A DNA stretch of 64,000 nucleotides from Bradyrhizobium sp. PSBB068 (lineage in GTDB: Bacteria; Pseudomonadota; Alphaproteobacteria; Rhizobiales; Xanthobacteraceae). Numbering within the stretch: the first letter of the stretch is position 1; each line of letters opens with the position of its first letter. This document shows positions 9,259-17,802 of the stretch, one piece after another. Made by a program: the position numbers and the translations under genes. The notes under the pieces were generated by a model. That model was not told the DNA's origin, did not search any database, and worked only from the letters and a program-made list of their open reading frames with translations. The DNA lies in assembly GCA_016839165.1 (NCBI GenBank), contig CP069300.1, positions 7,016,001 through 7,080,000 of the forward strand, read 5' to 3'.

Positions 9259-9891
9259 TCAGCGTCCGATGATCATAGCGCGCAGGCTCTTCGGCACCAG
9301 CAGCGCGAGCGCGACATGGATCACCAGGAAGGCGACGATCAGCGCCATGCAGGTGAAGTGGACATAGCGGGCGATGTCGTAGCCGCCGAACAGCGACACC
9401 AGCCAGTGCAATTGCACCGGCTTCCACATCGACAGGCCGGACAGCACGATGACGACGCCGATGGTGATGATGCCGGCATAGAGCAGCTTCTGCACCGAAT
9501 TGTACTTGCTGAGATCGTCATGCGACAGCTTGAAGGTCAGCGCCGCCTTGGTGTCGGCAATCACGCCACCGGGAGTGATCGGCAGCAGCTTCTTGCGGAA
9601 GCGGCCGGTCGCAAAACCCAGCGCCAGATAGGTCAGGCCATTGACCATCAACAGCCACATCGCGGCGAAGTGCCAGAGCAGCGCGCCGCCGAGCCAGCCG
9701 CCGAGCGTGATGCTGTGGGAGAACGTGAAACTGAACAGCGGCGAGGCGTTGTAGATCTGCCAGCCCGACATGATCATCAGGATCATCGCGACGGCGTTGA
9801 CCCAGTGCACGATCCGCACCCAGACCGGCTGGATCACCTTCGCCGGCGTTGCGGTTTCTGCCTGGTGGTCGCTGACGGCGAGGCTCGTCAT
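9259..9891 (-). CDS. Cytochrome b561-type membrane subunit partnering the molybdopterin oxidoreductase
   Basis: 210 residues with four to five membrane helices and histidines placed as in Ni/Fe-hydrogenase/formate-dehydrogenase type b cytochromes (VRIVHWVNAVAMILMIMSGW near the start, YDIARYVHFTCMALIVAFLVIHVALALL near the end). It would pass electrons from the quinol pool to the exported Mo enzyme whose gene begins 11 bases downstream. It does the job of MsrQ but belongs to a different cytochrome family. The two genes form an operon. Confidence 0.85.
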   Translation of the reverse strand: MTSLAVSDHQAETATPAKVIQPVWVRIVHWVNAVAMILMIMSGWQIYNASPLFSFTFSHSITLGGWLGGALLWHFAAMWLLMVNGLTYLALGFATGRFRKKLLPITPGGVIADTKAALTFKLSHDDLSKYNSVQKLLYAGIITIGVVIVLSGLSMWKPVQLHWLVSLFGGYDIARYVHFTCMALIVAFLVIHVALALLVPKSLRAMIIGR

Positions 9892-10070
9892 GGAATGTCT
9901 CTGCTGGTGGTCGTTACCGGCTTATACGCCGGGAACCTGCGTTCCGTTACGGGGTCGCGCCTCATCAGTTCGATATACAGCTTCCCGTCTGGTCACAAAA
10001 ATGCGAGCCGGGGCGAGGCTCCGGCTCGCATGTCGCAAGGCGTTCAGGGACTAAGCCGACCCGCCGGGTG

Positions 10071-10625
10071 TCAGGTCGCCGGCATCAGCACGGTGTCGAC
10101 CACATGGATGACACCGTTCGACTGGTTGACGTTGGGGATCGTCACAATCGAGGTGCCGCCCTTCGCATCGACGATCAAGACCTTGCCATCCTGCTTCTTG
10201 ACGGTCAGTTCCTCGCCTTCGGCCGTCTTCAGCTTCTTGCCGTCGGTGAGGTCGGAGGCCTCGAGCTTGCCGGGCACCACATGGTAGGTGAGGATCTTGG
10301 TCAGCGTCGCCTTGTTCTCGGGCTTGACCAGATTGTCGACGGTTCCGGCCGGCAGCTTCTCGAACGCCGCGTTGGTCGGCGCGAACACCGTGAACGGGCC
10401 CTTGCCTTCCAGCGTGCTGACCAGGCCGGCGGCCTTCACCGCGGCAACCAGGGTGGTGTGGTCTTTCGAATTGACCGCGTTCTGGACGATGTTCTTCGAC
10501 GGGAACATCGCGGCGCCGCCGACCATCACGGTCTTCTCCTCGGCGCGGACCGGCGCCACGACGGTAGCGGCGATCGTGAGGGCGCTGAAGGCGGCGGCAG
10601 CGAGATAGGCAATACGCTTCGACAT
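10071..10625 (-). CDS. Secreted fasciclin-domain protein
   Basis: 184 residues. A Sec signal peptide (cleavage near residue 28, after PVRA) is followed by one complete fasciclin (FAS1) domain, with the H1-type FTVFAPTNAAFEKLP motif and the closing NGVIHVVDTVLMP motif. FAS1 proteins act in adhesion and surface interactions; some rhizobial members affect symbiosis. The start was chosen for the signal peptide. It is transcribed alone. Confidence 0.93.
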   Translation of the reverse strand: MSKRIAYLAAAAFSALTIAATVVAPVRAEEKTVMVGGAAMFPSKNIVQNAVNSKDHTTLVAAVKAAGLVSTLEGKGPFTVFAPTNAAFEKLPAGTVDNLVKPENKATLTKILTYHVVPGKLEASDLTDGKKLKTAEGEELTVKKQDGKVLIVDAKGGTSIVTIPNVNQSNGVIHVVDTVLMPAT

Positions 10626-10948
10626 GGTTCGTCTCCCGGTGGGTAATCCTGCCGGCGCATCGGCACCGGCGATGAAGGGGCAACAACGGCGCGAATGGGT
10701 TGATGAAAGCGTCGTCGTTGGCCTGAGCTACGGGAGGTTTTCGGGGCGGTTTCCGAACATAATTCTTTGTGATTCCTGAAACCGGCTGGCTCGCGCTTCG
10801 TAGGCGCCACGCCGCGCGCTGCGTCGCGCATTCCATTCAGCGGAATGGTCGGGTGCGATGCCGCGAGCAATTTGCTTGCCGCCACCGCTCGATTGGTTCA
10901 GCCTGAGATTGCGGCACAGCTTCGCAGAGAGCAGTCGGGGGAGGCAGC
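10626..10948. other. 323-base gap between divergent genes
   Basis: This holds the control regions of the fasciclin gene (minus) and the MFS gene (plus). A short palindrome, ATTCCATTCAGCGGAATGG (arms CCATTC/GAATGG overlapping), lies near 10831-10849 and could be an operator. I see no gene, no clear sigma-70 promoter and no exact EcfG-type motif. Confidence 0.5.
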
Positions 10949-12349
10949 ATGAGCAGCATCACGGCTGACGGACACGCCGCGCCTACGGTGAGCGATGCGG
11001 ATACCGATGTCGGTCCGCTCGAACAGAAACACCTGCAATACGCCAACTACCGCGCCGTCGCCGGCAGCACCGAGCTGACGAAGACCCATTGGCACATCGC
11101 CACCGCCAACGCGCTCGGCTGGGGCTTCGACGGCATGGACGGCGTGATCTTCGCGCTGATCTCGCCGATGGTGATCAAGGAATTCCAGCTCACCCTGCCG
11201 GAGTATCGCTCCGGCATGCAGATCGCGCTGTTCGTCGGCATCGCCGGGCTCTATTTCTGGCCGTGGCTCGCCGACCGCTACGGCCGCCGCACACTGCTCG
11301 CGGTCAACATCGCGCTGTTCTCGCTGCTGATGCCGGTTGCGGCGCTGTCGCCGACATTCGCAGTGTTCGTGATCGCGCGCTCGCTGCTGTTCTTCGCGCT
11401 CAACGGCGAATGGTCGCTCGGCTCGATGCTGGTGGCGGAAACCTGGCCGGCGCGGCTGCGCGGCCGCGTCATCAGCATCACCCGCTCGGCCTGGTGCATC
11501 GGCGCCACGCTCGCCGGCGCGATCACCGGTCTCGTCGCCGCCAATTTCGGTTGGCGCATCGCCGTGATGGTGCCCGGCGTGATCGCGCTGCTGGCGATCT
11601 ACATCCGCTCGACCTGTCCGGAATCGCCCTATTGGGTGCGCTCGCAAGACCGCAAGCGGCGTATCTCGGAGACGCTGGCACGCGGCGGCACGGTCAGCGA
11701 CGACGACCGCAACTGGTTCACAAAGGCCAAGTCGGTCGGCATCAGCCAGGTGTTCATGCCCGACGTGCTGCCTTCGACATTGGTCGCACTGTTCGTTGCC
11801 TGCGCCTCGACCTGCATCTACGGCACCGTCGGCGCCTGGATGCCGCTGTACCTGTCGACCGAGAAGCACTGGTCGACCACCGAATACAGCCTCTTCTATG
11901 TGTTCTACGGCCTGTGCGGCTTTCTCGGCCTCTGCCTGGTCGGCTGGCTGATCGACAAGATCGGCCGCCGCCGCACCTTCATCGTGACCCTGATCGAGGG
12001 CGCGATCTTCATGACGCTCTGGGTCTATTCCGAGGACCGCGTGCTGCTATGGGCGTTCGGCCTGCTCTGGTGTCTCGGCTTCCTCGGCTTCTGGGGACCG
12101 AGCACGACCCTGACGGCGGAGATCTTCCCGACCCGGATCCGCGGCGCCGCCAACGGCGTGGTCTGGGCGATCGCCTATCTGGTCGGCTTCGTGCTGTTTC
12201 CCTTCGTCTCGATCGCGCTGCAGCAGCACACCGGTTCGTTCGCGCTGGCGTTCCTCTGCATCCCCGTGCTGATGCTCGCGATGGCGATCGGTGTGTTCCT
12301 GTTCGTGCCGGAGCATACCGGCAAGGAGCTGAACGAAATCAGCGAGTGA
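10949..12349 (+). CDS. MFS transporter of the metabolite:H+ symporter type
   Basis: 466 residues, twelve helices. The long N-terminal cytoplasmic part ends at WHIATANALGWGFDGMDGVIFALI, where the DGMD acidic motif in helix 1 is typical of the aromatic-acid/sialic-acid (AAHS/MHS-like) importers. ADRYGRR between helices 2 and 3 and WLIDKIGRRR between 8 and 9 are the MFS loop motifs. The start is preceded by GGGGGAGG. The substrate is not determined; an organic acid importer is likely. Confidence 0.88.
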   Translation: MSSITADGHAAPTVSDADTDVGPLEQKHLQYANYRAVAGSTELTKTHWHIATANALGWGFDGMDGVIFALISPMVIKEFQLTLPEYRSGMQIALFVGIAGLYFWPWLADRYGRRTLLAVNIALFSLLMPVAALSPTFAVFVIARSLLFFALNGEWSLGSMLVAETWPARLRGRVISITRSAWCIGATLAGAITGLVAANFGWRIAVMVPGVIALLAIYIRSTCPESPYWVRSQDRKRRISETLARGGTVSDDDRNWFTKAKSVGISQVFMPDVLPSTLVALFVACASTCIYGTVGAWMPLYLSTEKHWSTTEYSLFYVFYGLCGFLGLCLVGWLIDKIGRRRTFIVTLIEGAIFMTLWVYSEDRVLLWAFGLLWCLGFLGFWGPSTTLTAEIFPTRIRGAANGVVWAIAYLVGFVLFPFVSIALQQHTGSFALAFLCIPVLMLAMAIGVFLFVPEHTGKELNEISE

Positions 12350-12445
12350 TCCGCTACTGATCCGTAGCGCGGATGCGCGGGGCCAAAATATCGAAAAACA
12401 ACCCCATGCAAAGCAGCCGACGGCGGGCCGCCGTCCGACGGCAGC

Positions 12446-12475
12446 TTGACACGTCGGGCAAATCAGGGATACATT
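12446..12475 (+). promoter_or_regulatory. Strong sigma-70-like promoter pointing into the 3' end of the SDR gene
   Basis: A perfect TTGACA (12446-12451) is separated by 18 bases from TACATT (12470-12475). Downstream on the plus strand there is no sense gene until malonyl-CoA synthetase, so it would give a transcript antisense to the SDR gene or a small RNA. It is predicted from sequence only. Confidence 0.4.
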
Positions 12476-12550
12476 TCCAATATTCCGAAATCGTGCAAGT
12501 GCCCCCTCGCCCGCCCCCCCTTTCAGGAGGACGGAGAGGACGGACCGCGC

Positions 12551-13312
12551 TTAATCCCTGTTCGCCGGCGTTTGAATGAATCCGCGGTTGTGCGTCGGGC
12601 TGATCAGGATCTCGTTCATGCAGACCCGCGCCGGCATGCTGGCGACGAAGGCGATGGTGCGGCCGCAATCCTCGGGCTGCAGCATCTTGGCCTGCTCGGC
12701 CTCGCTCGGCACCACCGGCCGCTGCTTCAGGATCGGGGTTGCGACCTCGCCCGGCGACAGGCAGCAGGCGCGCAGGCCGTTGACGCATTCGTCCATGTTG
12801 AAGGAATGGGTCAGCGCCAGCACCGCGTGCTTGGTCGTGGTGTAGGCCGGGCCCGGCATCTTCGAGACGTGGCGGCCGGCCCAGGAGGCGACGTTGATGA
12901 TGCAGCCGTCCTGCTGCTTGCGCATCGTCGGCAGTACCGCCCGCATGCAATAGAGCACGCCGTTGAGGTTGACCTCGACCAGCTTGTCCCAGCCTTCCAG
13001 CTCCATGTCGGCCCAGCTGCGCTTCGGCACGTTGATGCCGGCGCTGTTGACCAGCAGGTCGATGCGGCCGTGTTTGGCGATGATCGTCTCGGCAGCCTTG
13101 TTGACGTCGGCCTTGTTGCTGACGTCGAGCGGGATCGCCTCGGCCTTGCCGCCCTTTTTCGTGATGTTGGCCACCACGCGGTCCAGCTCTTCCTTGCGGC
13201 GGCCTGAAATCACCACCGTCCAGCCGTCCGCCGCCAGGAATTCCGCCCCGGATTCACCGATTCCCGTTCCACCGCCGGTGACCCAGGCCACGCGTTTCCC
13301 ATGATTTGTCAT
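12551..13312 (-). CDS. SDR-family oxidoreductase
   Basis: 253 residues, classical short-chain dehydrogenase: cofactor loop TGGGTGIG (12-19), NSAG (89-92), and catalytic Ser143, Tyr157 and Lys161 (YTTTK). The dinucleotide-loop sequence (SGRRKEEL) suggests NADP(H). The closest style is 3-oxoacyl-ACP reductase or clavaldehyde-type SDRs of unknown substrate. It is divergent from malonyl-CoA synthetase, with 87 bases between starts. Confidence 0.88.
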   Translation of the reverse strand: MTNHGKRVAWVTGGGTGIGESGAEFLAADGWTVVISGRRKEELDRVVANITKKGGKAEAIPLDVSNKADVNKAAETIIAKHGRIDLLVNSAGINVPKRSWADMELEGWDKLVEVNLNGVLYCMRAVLPTMRKQQDGCIINVASWAGRHVSKMPGPAYTTTKHAVLALTHSFNMDECVNGLRACCLSPGEVATPILKQRPVVPSEAEQAKMLQPEDCGRTIAFVASMPARVCMNEILISPTHNRGFIQTPANRD

Positions 13313-13399
13313 GCAAACTGTCTCCGTTGCTTTCCGAAGGGCGTTTTTGCTAATCCAGCCGGAGTTTTACCGGCGCTTTCGCCCCTCAGGGGATGTTGC

Positions 13400-14929
13400 A
13401 TGAACACGACCACCAACGCCAATCTGTTTTCCCGCCTGTTCGACGGCCTCGACGATCCCAACCGGCTCGCGATCGAGCAGCTCGACGGCAGCCGCATCAC
13501 CTATGGCGATCTGATCGCGCGCGCGGGCCAGATGGCGAACGTGCTGGTCGAGCGCGGCGTCAAGCCGGGCGACCGGGTCGCGGCACAGACCGAGAAGTCG
13601 GTTTCGGCGCTGGTGCTGTATCTCGCCACGGTGCGCGCCGGCGGCGTCTATCTGCCGCTCAATACCGCCTATACGCTGAACGAGCTCGAATACTTCATCT
13701 CTGACGCCGAGCCGGCGCTGGTGGTCTGCGATCCCGCCAAGCTCGAGGGCATCAAGGCGATCGCCGCCAAGGTCGGCGCGAAGGTCGAAACGCTCGATCC
13801 AACCGGCAAGGGCTCGCTGACCGAGGCCGCCGACAAGGCGCCGAAGGACTTCGCCACGGTGCCGCGCGAAAACAACGACCTCGCGGCGATCCTCTACACC
13901 TCCGGCACCACCGGCCGCTCCAAGGGCGCGATGCTGTCGCACGACAATCTCGCCTCGAACTCCTATTCGCTGGTCGACTACTGGCGCTTCACCGACAAGG
14001 ACGTGCTGATCCACGCGCTGCCGATCTATCACACCCACGGCCTGTTCGTGGCGAGCAACGTGACGCTGTTCGCACGCGCCTCGATGATCTTCCTGCCGAA
14101 GTTCGATCCGGATGCGATCCTCAAGCTGATGGCCCGCGCCACCGTGATGATGGGCGTGCCGACCTTCTACACCCGCCTGCTGCAGAACCCCGGCCTGAAC
14201 AAGGACGTCACCAGGCACATGCGACTGTTCATCTCGGGCTCCGCGCCGCTGCTCGCCGACACCCATCGCGAGTGGTCCGCCCGCACTGGCCACGCCGTGC
14301 TGGAACGCTACGGCATGACCGAGACCAACATGAACACCAGCAACCCCTATGACGGCGACCGCGTGCCCGGCGCGGTCGGGTTCGCGCTGCCCGGCGTGAC
14401 GGTGCGGGTCACCGATCCCGAGACCGGCACGGAGCTTCCGCGGGAGACCATCGGCATGATCGAGGTCAAGGGCCCGAACGTGTTCCAAGGCTACTGGCGG
14501 ATGCCGGAGAAGACCAAGGCCGAATTCCGCGCCGACGGCTTCTTCATCACCGGCGACCTCGGCAAGATCGACGACAAGGGCTATGTCCACATCCTCGGCC
14601 GCGGCAAGGATCTCGTGATCTCCGGCGGCTTCAACGCCTACCCGAAGGAGATCGAGAGCGAGATCGACGCCATGCCGGGCGTGATCGAGTCGGCCGTGAT
14701 CGGCGTGCCGCATGCCGATTTCGGCGAAGGCGTCACCGCCGTCCTGGTGTGCAGCAAGGGCGCCGATGTCAGCGAGGCCTCGGTGCTGAAGGCGCTCGAC
14801 GGCCGGATCGCCAAATTCAAGATGCCCAAGCGCGTCTTCGTGGTCGACGAATTGCCGCGCAACGCGATGGGCAAGGTGCAGAAGAATATTCTGCGGGACA
14901 CGTATAAGGATATCTATTCGAAGGCCTGA
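13400..14929 (+). CDS. matB: Malonyl-CoA synthetase
   Basis: 509 residues. It is an acyl-adenylate forming ligase that activates malonate to malonyl-CoA. The P-loop-like YTSGTTGRSKG is at 166-176, the ERYGMTETNM motif is mid-protein and the C-terminal acyl-transfer lysine is Lys492 in GKVQK. The overall pattern (NLFSRLFDG start, HALPIYHTHGLFVASN, PTFYTRLL) matches rhizobial MatB. The ATG has AGGGG 8 bases upstream; the extension back to 13301 lacks family similarity. A malonyl-CoA decarboxylase (MatA) is not adjacent. Confidence 0.9.
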   Translation: MNTTTNANLFSRLFDGLDDPNRLAIEQLDGSRITYGDLIARAGQMANVLVERGVKPGDRVAAQTEKSVSALVLYLATVRAGGVYLPLNTAYTLNELEYFISDAEPALVVCDPAKLEGIKAIAAKVGAKVETLDPTGKGSLTEAADKAPKDFATVPRENNDLAAILYTSGTTGRSKGAMLSHDNLASNSYSLVDYWRFTDKDVLIHALPIYHTHGLFVASNVTLFARASMIFLPKFDPDAILKLMARATVMMGVPTFYTRLLQNPGLNKDVTRHMRLFISGSAPLLADTHREWSARTGHAVLERYGMTETNMNTSNPYDGDRVPGAVGFALPGVTVRVTDPETGTELPRETIGMIEVKGPNVFQGYWRMPEKTKAEFRADGFFITGDLGKIDDKGYVHILGRGKDLVISGGFNAYPKEIESEIDAMPGVIESAVIGVPHADFGEGVTAVLVCSKGADVSEASVLKALDGRIAKFKMPKRVFVVDELPRNAMGKVQKNILRDTYKDIYSKA

Positions 14930-14955
14930 GGAAAGCGGAATTTCGCGAGGGAAGG

Positions 14956-15453
14956 ATGAACCGCGAATATGCCGAGAAGATCTGTCTGCAGATCTTCGAT
15001 GCTTTGGACGCAATGTACGAGGCTGAAAGGAACATCGCAGGGCTTGGCAAGCAGGAACGGATTCGATTCGATGATTCGGTTCAGGCGATCATTGCGGACC
15101 TTGAGGACAAGCTTCTCTTTCCGATTTGCGAGCAGTATCCGGATTTGCTTCCACCCACGGAGGAACAGAGGCCAAGCATACTTTGCAGCGAATTAACATG
15201 GAGCGAGGTGAATCTTCCGTCTTCGGTGACCGAAGATCAGCTTGACGAAGTCATCATGTCGCTTTTGAAGCCGCGGTGGCGGAAGGTCCTGTGGTTCGTG
15301 ACCATTGCAGAAGAACGCTACAAGGAACTTGGCTGGGCTATCAGTCATGAAGCGACCGCCGCGCGCTTGAAGGTGCTCTCCGATATGGATCGTATCGAAG
15401 GGATCGGCGATATGCGGTACTGGGGCAATAGCGAGGTCCGGTTGAAGGACTGA
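14956..15453 (+). CDS. Hypothetical protein, possibly DUF3658-like at its C-terminus
   Basis: 165 residues, soluble and acidic. The last 60 residues (RWRKVLWFV..AEER...ARLKVLSDMDRIEGIGDMRYWGNSEVRL) resemble the DUF3658 pattern, in which a winged-helix-like region ends in GD-x-SEVRL; this is a guess from memory. Its DNA is much poorer in GC than its neighbours: a 60-base line inside it (15061-15120) is 47% GC, against roughly 65-70% around it. That suggests acquisition by transfer. It follows matB by 26 bases on the same strand. Confidence 0.7.
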   Translation: MNREYAEKICLQIFDALDAMYEAERNIAGLGKQERIRFDDSVQAIIADLEDKLLFPICEQYPDLLPPTEEQRPSILCSELTWSEVNLPSSVTEDQLDEVIMSLLKPRWRKVLWFVTIAEERYKELGWAISHEATAARLKVLSDMDRIEGIGDMRYWGNSEVRLKD

Positions 15454-15459
15454 GTGCGG

Positions 15460-16335
15460 TTAGTGTCCGCCCAGCAGGCTGATCACGAACCGTCCGCCGA
15501 CGATGAAGAGATAGGCCCCGAACGCCACCTCGAGCGCGCGCTTCGACAGCGCGTGCGCGACCTTGACGCCGAGCGGCGCGGTGACGAGCGTGGTCGGCAT
15601 CACCAAGAGCGCACCGATCAGCGAGACGTAGCCGAGCGCGAACGGCAGTTGCAGCGCGGCGACGTCGGGAAAGCGCGCGGCGGCGGGCCAGCCGGCATAG
15701 ACGTAACCGAGCGCGCCGGGGATCGAGATCAGCACCGCGAGCGCGGACGATGTCGCGACCGCCTGGTGGATCGGCCGGCCATAGAACGTCATCAGCAGAT
15801 TGGCGAACAGGCCGCCGCCGATGCCCATCAGCGTCGACAGCAGGCCGACGAAGAAACCATAGACGCGCATCAGAAAACCCTTCGGCACGTCGTCGCCGAA
15901 CTTCCAGGTCTCGCGCGCCAACAGCAGCCGCGCCGCCGCCGACCAGGCCACCATCACGAACACGATCTTGAACAGCCGCTCCGGCGCGAAGCGCGCGGTG
16001 ACGCTGCCGGCGGCGACGCCGATCATGATCGGCAGCCACCAGCGCTTCAGGATCTCCATGTCCACCGCGCCGCGGCGATAATGGGCGCGAAACGAGCTCA
16101 GCGAGGTTGGAATGATGATGGCGAGTGAGGTGCCGATGCACAGCGGCATCCGTACCTCGAGCGGGACGCCGGCAAGGCGAAAGCATTCGTAGAACACCGG
16201 CACCAGGATCGCGCCGCCGCCGATGCCGAACAGGCCGGCGAGAAAGCCGGACAACGCGCCGACCGCGATCAGCAGCAGTGCGAGTTCGAGTAGTTCTCTT
16301 GGATCGAGGCCGGCCATCATCTTTTTCTTGCGCAT
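15460..16335 (-). CDS. TauE/SafE-family sulfite/organosulfur exporter-like permease
   Basis: 291 residues, about eight membrane helices, with glycine-rich FLAGLFGIGGGAILVP near residues 31-46 and MGIGGGLFANLLMTFYG in the second half, the duplicated signature of the TauE/SafE (DUF81) family. Members move sulfite, sulfoacetate or other anions. No sulfur-metabolism gene is adjacent, so the substrate is open. The start could also be the methionine five codons later. It converges on the low-GC hypothetical gene. Confidence 0.9.
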   Translation of the reverse strand: MRKKKMMAGLDPRELLELALLLIAVGALSGFLAGLFGIGGGAILVPVFYECFRLAGVPLEVRMPLCIGTSLAIIIPTSLSSFRAHYRRGAVDMEILKRWWLPIMIGVAAGSVTARFAPERLFKIVFVMVAWSAAARLLLARETWKFGDDVPKGFLMRVYGFFVGLLSTLMGIGGGLFANLLMTFYGRPIHQAVATSSALAVLISIPGALGYVYAGWPAAARFPDVAALQLPFALGYVSLIGALLVMPTTLVTAPLGVKVAHALSKRALEVAFGAYLFIVGGRFVISLLGGH

Positions 16336-17011
16336 CAGGCTGCGTGTTGCCGGAGCAGGTGCTTCGGCGGCGTCTCGCGACGGTCCATCGCGAGCAATAG
16401 CCGCTTTTCAGATTCAGGAGTATCAGCGCCGCCACGCGGGTGCTCATGCGGAATCTCGGGTGGCGCCTTGTCGAACGGCATCAGGGCGAATCGCAACTTC
16501 CGCATATCCGGTCGGCTCTGGGTGAATGGCCCCGACGCTCTGATTGGTGCGGTGCGGTATGACGCTGGCATCGTGCACGTGGCGGTTCGGCGCATGCAGT
16601 CCTGCGGTCGCCAGCGCAAACTTGCAGCGCCTCTTATCCGGCCGCGAATGGCGCCGAAACAGGCGGGTCAGATGCCTCAGCCGTCATGGCTTCGATCACC
16701 TAAGATCAGGGCATTTGTCGATTATCCGGCGGAACAATGGGGCAGGATCGACGCCTTCCGGACCCCGTCAACGGTCAGCTGAGCGGGCTCCTTAGGATGT
16801 TCGAACAGAGATTCACTTCTTTGTTCACCTCGCCTTGCATTTAGTATACCACGCTGCGGATCAACCAGAATTCGGCAAGTCTAACAATGAACTTCGGTTC
16901 GAGCGAAGGCTAATTGGCCGTTGCGCGGGGTGATCCTAGTCCGTAAATAGAACTCCTCTACCGCGTTCCCCGATGGGCCGGCCGCGGTCCCTCGCAACAT
17001 AAAGCCCGCCG
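16336..17011. other. 676-base gap upstream of sdhC without a supported gene
   Basis: Short open frames exist on both strands but none has a family signature, ribosome site or typical codon use. The right-hand 200 bases are AT-richer and should hold the sdh promoter: TTGTTC (16822-16827) and TAGTAT (16843-16848) are 15 bases apart, a poor spacing. A CATTTAGTAT half-site recalls an Irr/ICE half element but has no matching second half. Confidence 0.5.
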
Positions 17012-17410
17012 ATGACCGCCAGGATCGAACGACCGCTTTCACCCCATTTGCAGACCTACCGGTGGACGCTGACGATGGCGCTGTCCATCGTTCACCGTGC
17101 CACAGGTGTGGCACTCTATTTCGGCACCCTGCTGCTCGCCTGGTGGCTGATCGCCGCCGCCTCCGGCCCGACTGCCTACGCCAACGTTCAGGCCTTCACC
17201 GGCAGCGCGATCGGCAAGCTGATCGTGTTCGGATACACATGGGCGCTGATGCACCATCTGTGCAGCGGCATCCGGCATTTCGTCTGGGACCTCGGCTACG
17301 GCTTCAAGGCCAATGAGCGCGAAGCCCTCACCTGGGGCGCGCTGGTCGCCGGCATCTCGCTGACCGTGCTGGTCTGGATCGTTGCCTACGCGGTTGGAGG
17401 TGGACGATGA
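17012..17410 (+). CDS. sdhC: Succinate dehydrogenase cytochrome b556 subunit
   Basis: 132 residues, three membrane helices. The family signatures are RPLSPHLQTYRWTLTMALSI..HRATG near the start and HHLCSGIRHFVWD (81-93); the second His of HH (His82) matches the axial heme b ligand. It anchors complex II in the inner membrane and forms the quinone site with SdhD. It is the first gene of the sdhCDAB operon, overlapping sdhD by ATGA. The ribosome site is weak. Confidence 0.96.
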   Translation: MTARIERPLSPHLQTYRWTLTMALSIVHRATGVALYFGTLLLAWWLIAAASGPTAYANVQAFTGSAIGKLIVFGYTWALMHHLCSGIRHFVWDLGYGFKANEREALTWGALVAGISLTVLVWIVAYAVGGGR

Positions 17411-17799
17411 GCGGCCCTTCCTCGATGCGCACGCCGCTGGAACGCGTCCGCGGCCTTGGCTCCGCGCATACCGGCACCTCCGATTTCTGGCGTCAACGCC
17501 TCACCGCAGTTGCGATGACGCTGCTGATCGTCCCCGTGATCGTCGTGGTGATCATGCTGATCGGCCGCAACCATGCCGGCGCAGCGCAGATCCTCGGCTC
17601 GATCCCGATCGCCATCATCCTGCTGCTCTTCATCGTCGCCAGCACCTGGCACATGAAGATCGGCATGCAGGTCGTGATCGAAGACTACATCCACAATGAG
17701 AAGCTGAAGATCGCCAGCGTGATGGCGAACAACTTCTTCTGCGTCGCGGTCGCATTGGCCTCGATCTACGCAATCCTCAAATTGTCGTCGGGAGTTTGA
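17407..17799 (+). CDS. sdhD: Succinate dehydrogenase hydrophobic membrane anchor subunit
   Basis: 130 residues with three membrane helices (about 33-53, 58-82 and 100-125). RGLGSAHTGTSDFWRQRLTAVAM and the following STWHMKIGMQVVIEDY are the alphaproteobacterial SdhD pattern; the His of WHMKIGMQ is the likely second heme ligand. Its start overlaps the end of sdhC, so translation is coupled, and sdhA begins 4 bases after its stop. Confidence 0.95.
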   Translation: MSGPSSMRTPLERVRGLGSAHTGTSDFWRQRLTAVAMTLLIVPVIVVVIMLIGRNHAGAAQILGSIPIAIILLLFIVASTWHMKIGMQVVIEDYIHNEKLKIASVMANNFFCVAVALASIYAILKLSSGV

Positions 17800-17802
17800 C
17801 CC

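Noticed and set aside
16468..16782. 104-codon open frame upstream of sdhC
   Set aside because: No ribosome site, domain or codon bias; the opposite frame at 16335-16619 is equally open.
16840..16860. CATTTAGTAT, an ICE half-site before sdhC
   Set aside because: No second half of the palindrome within the expected spacing.
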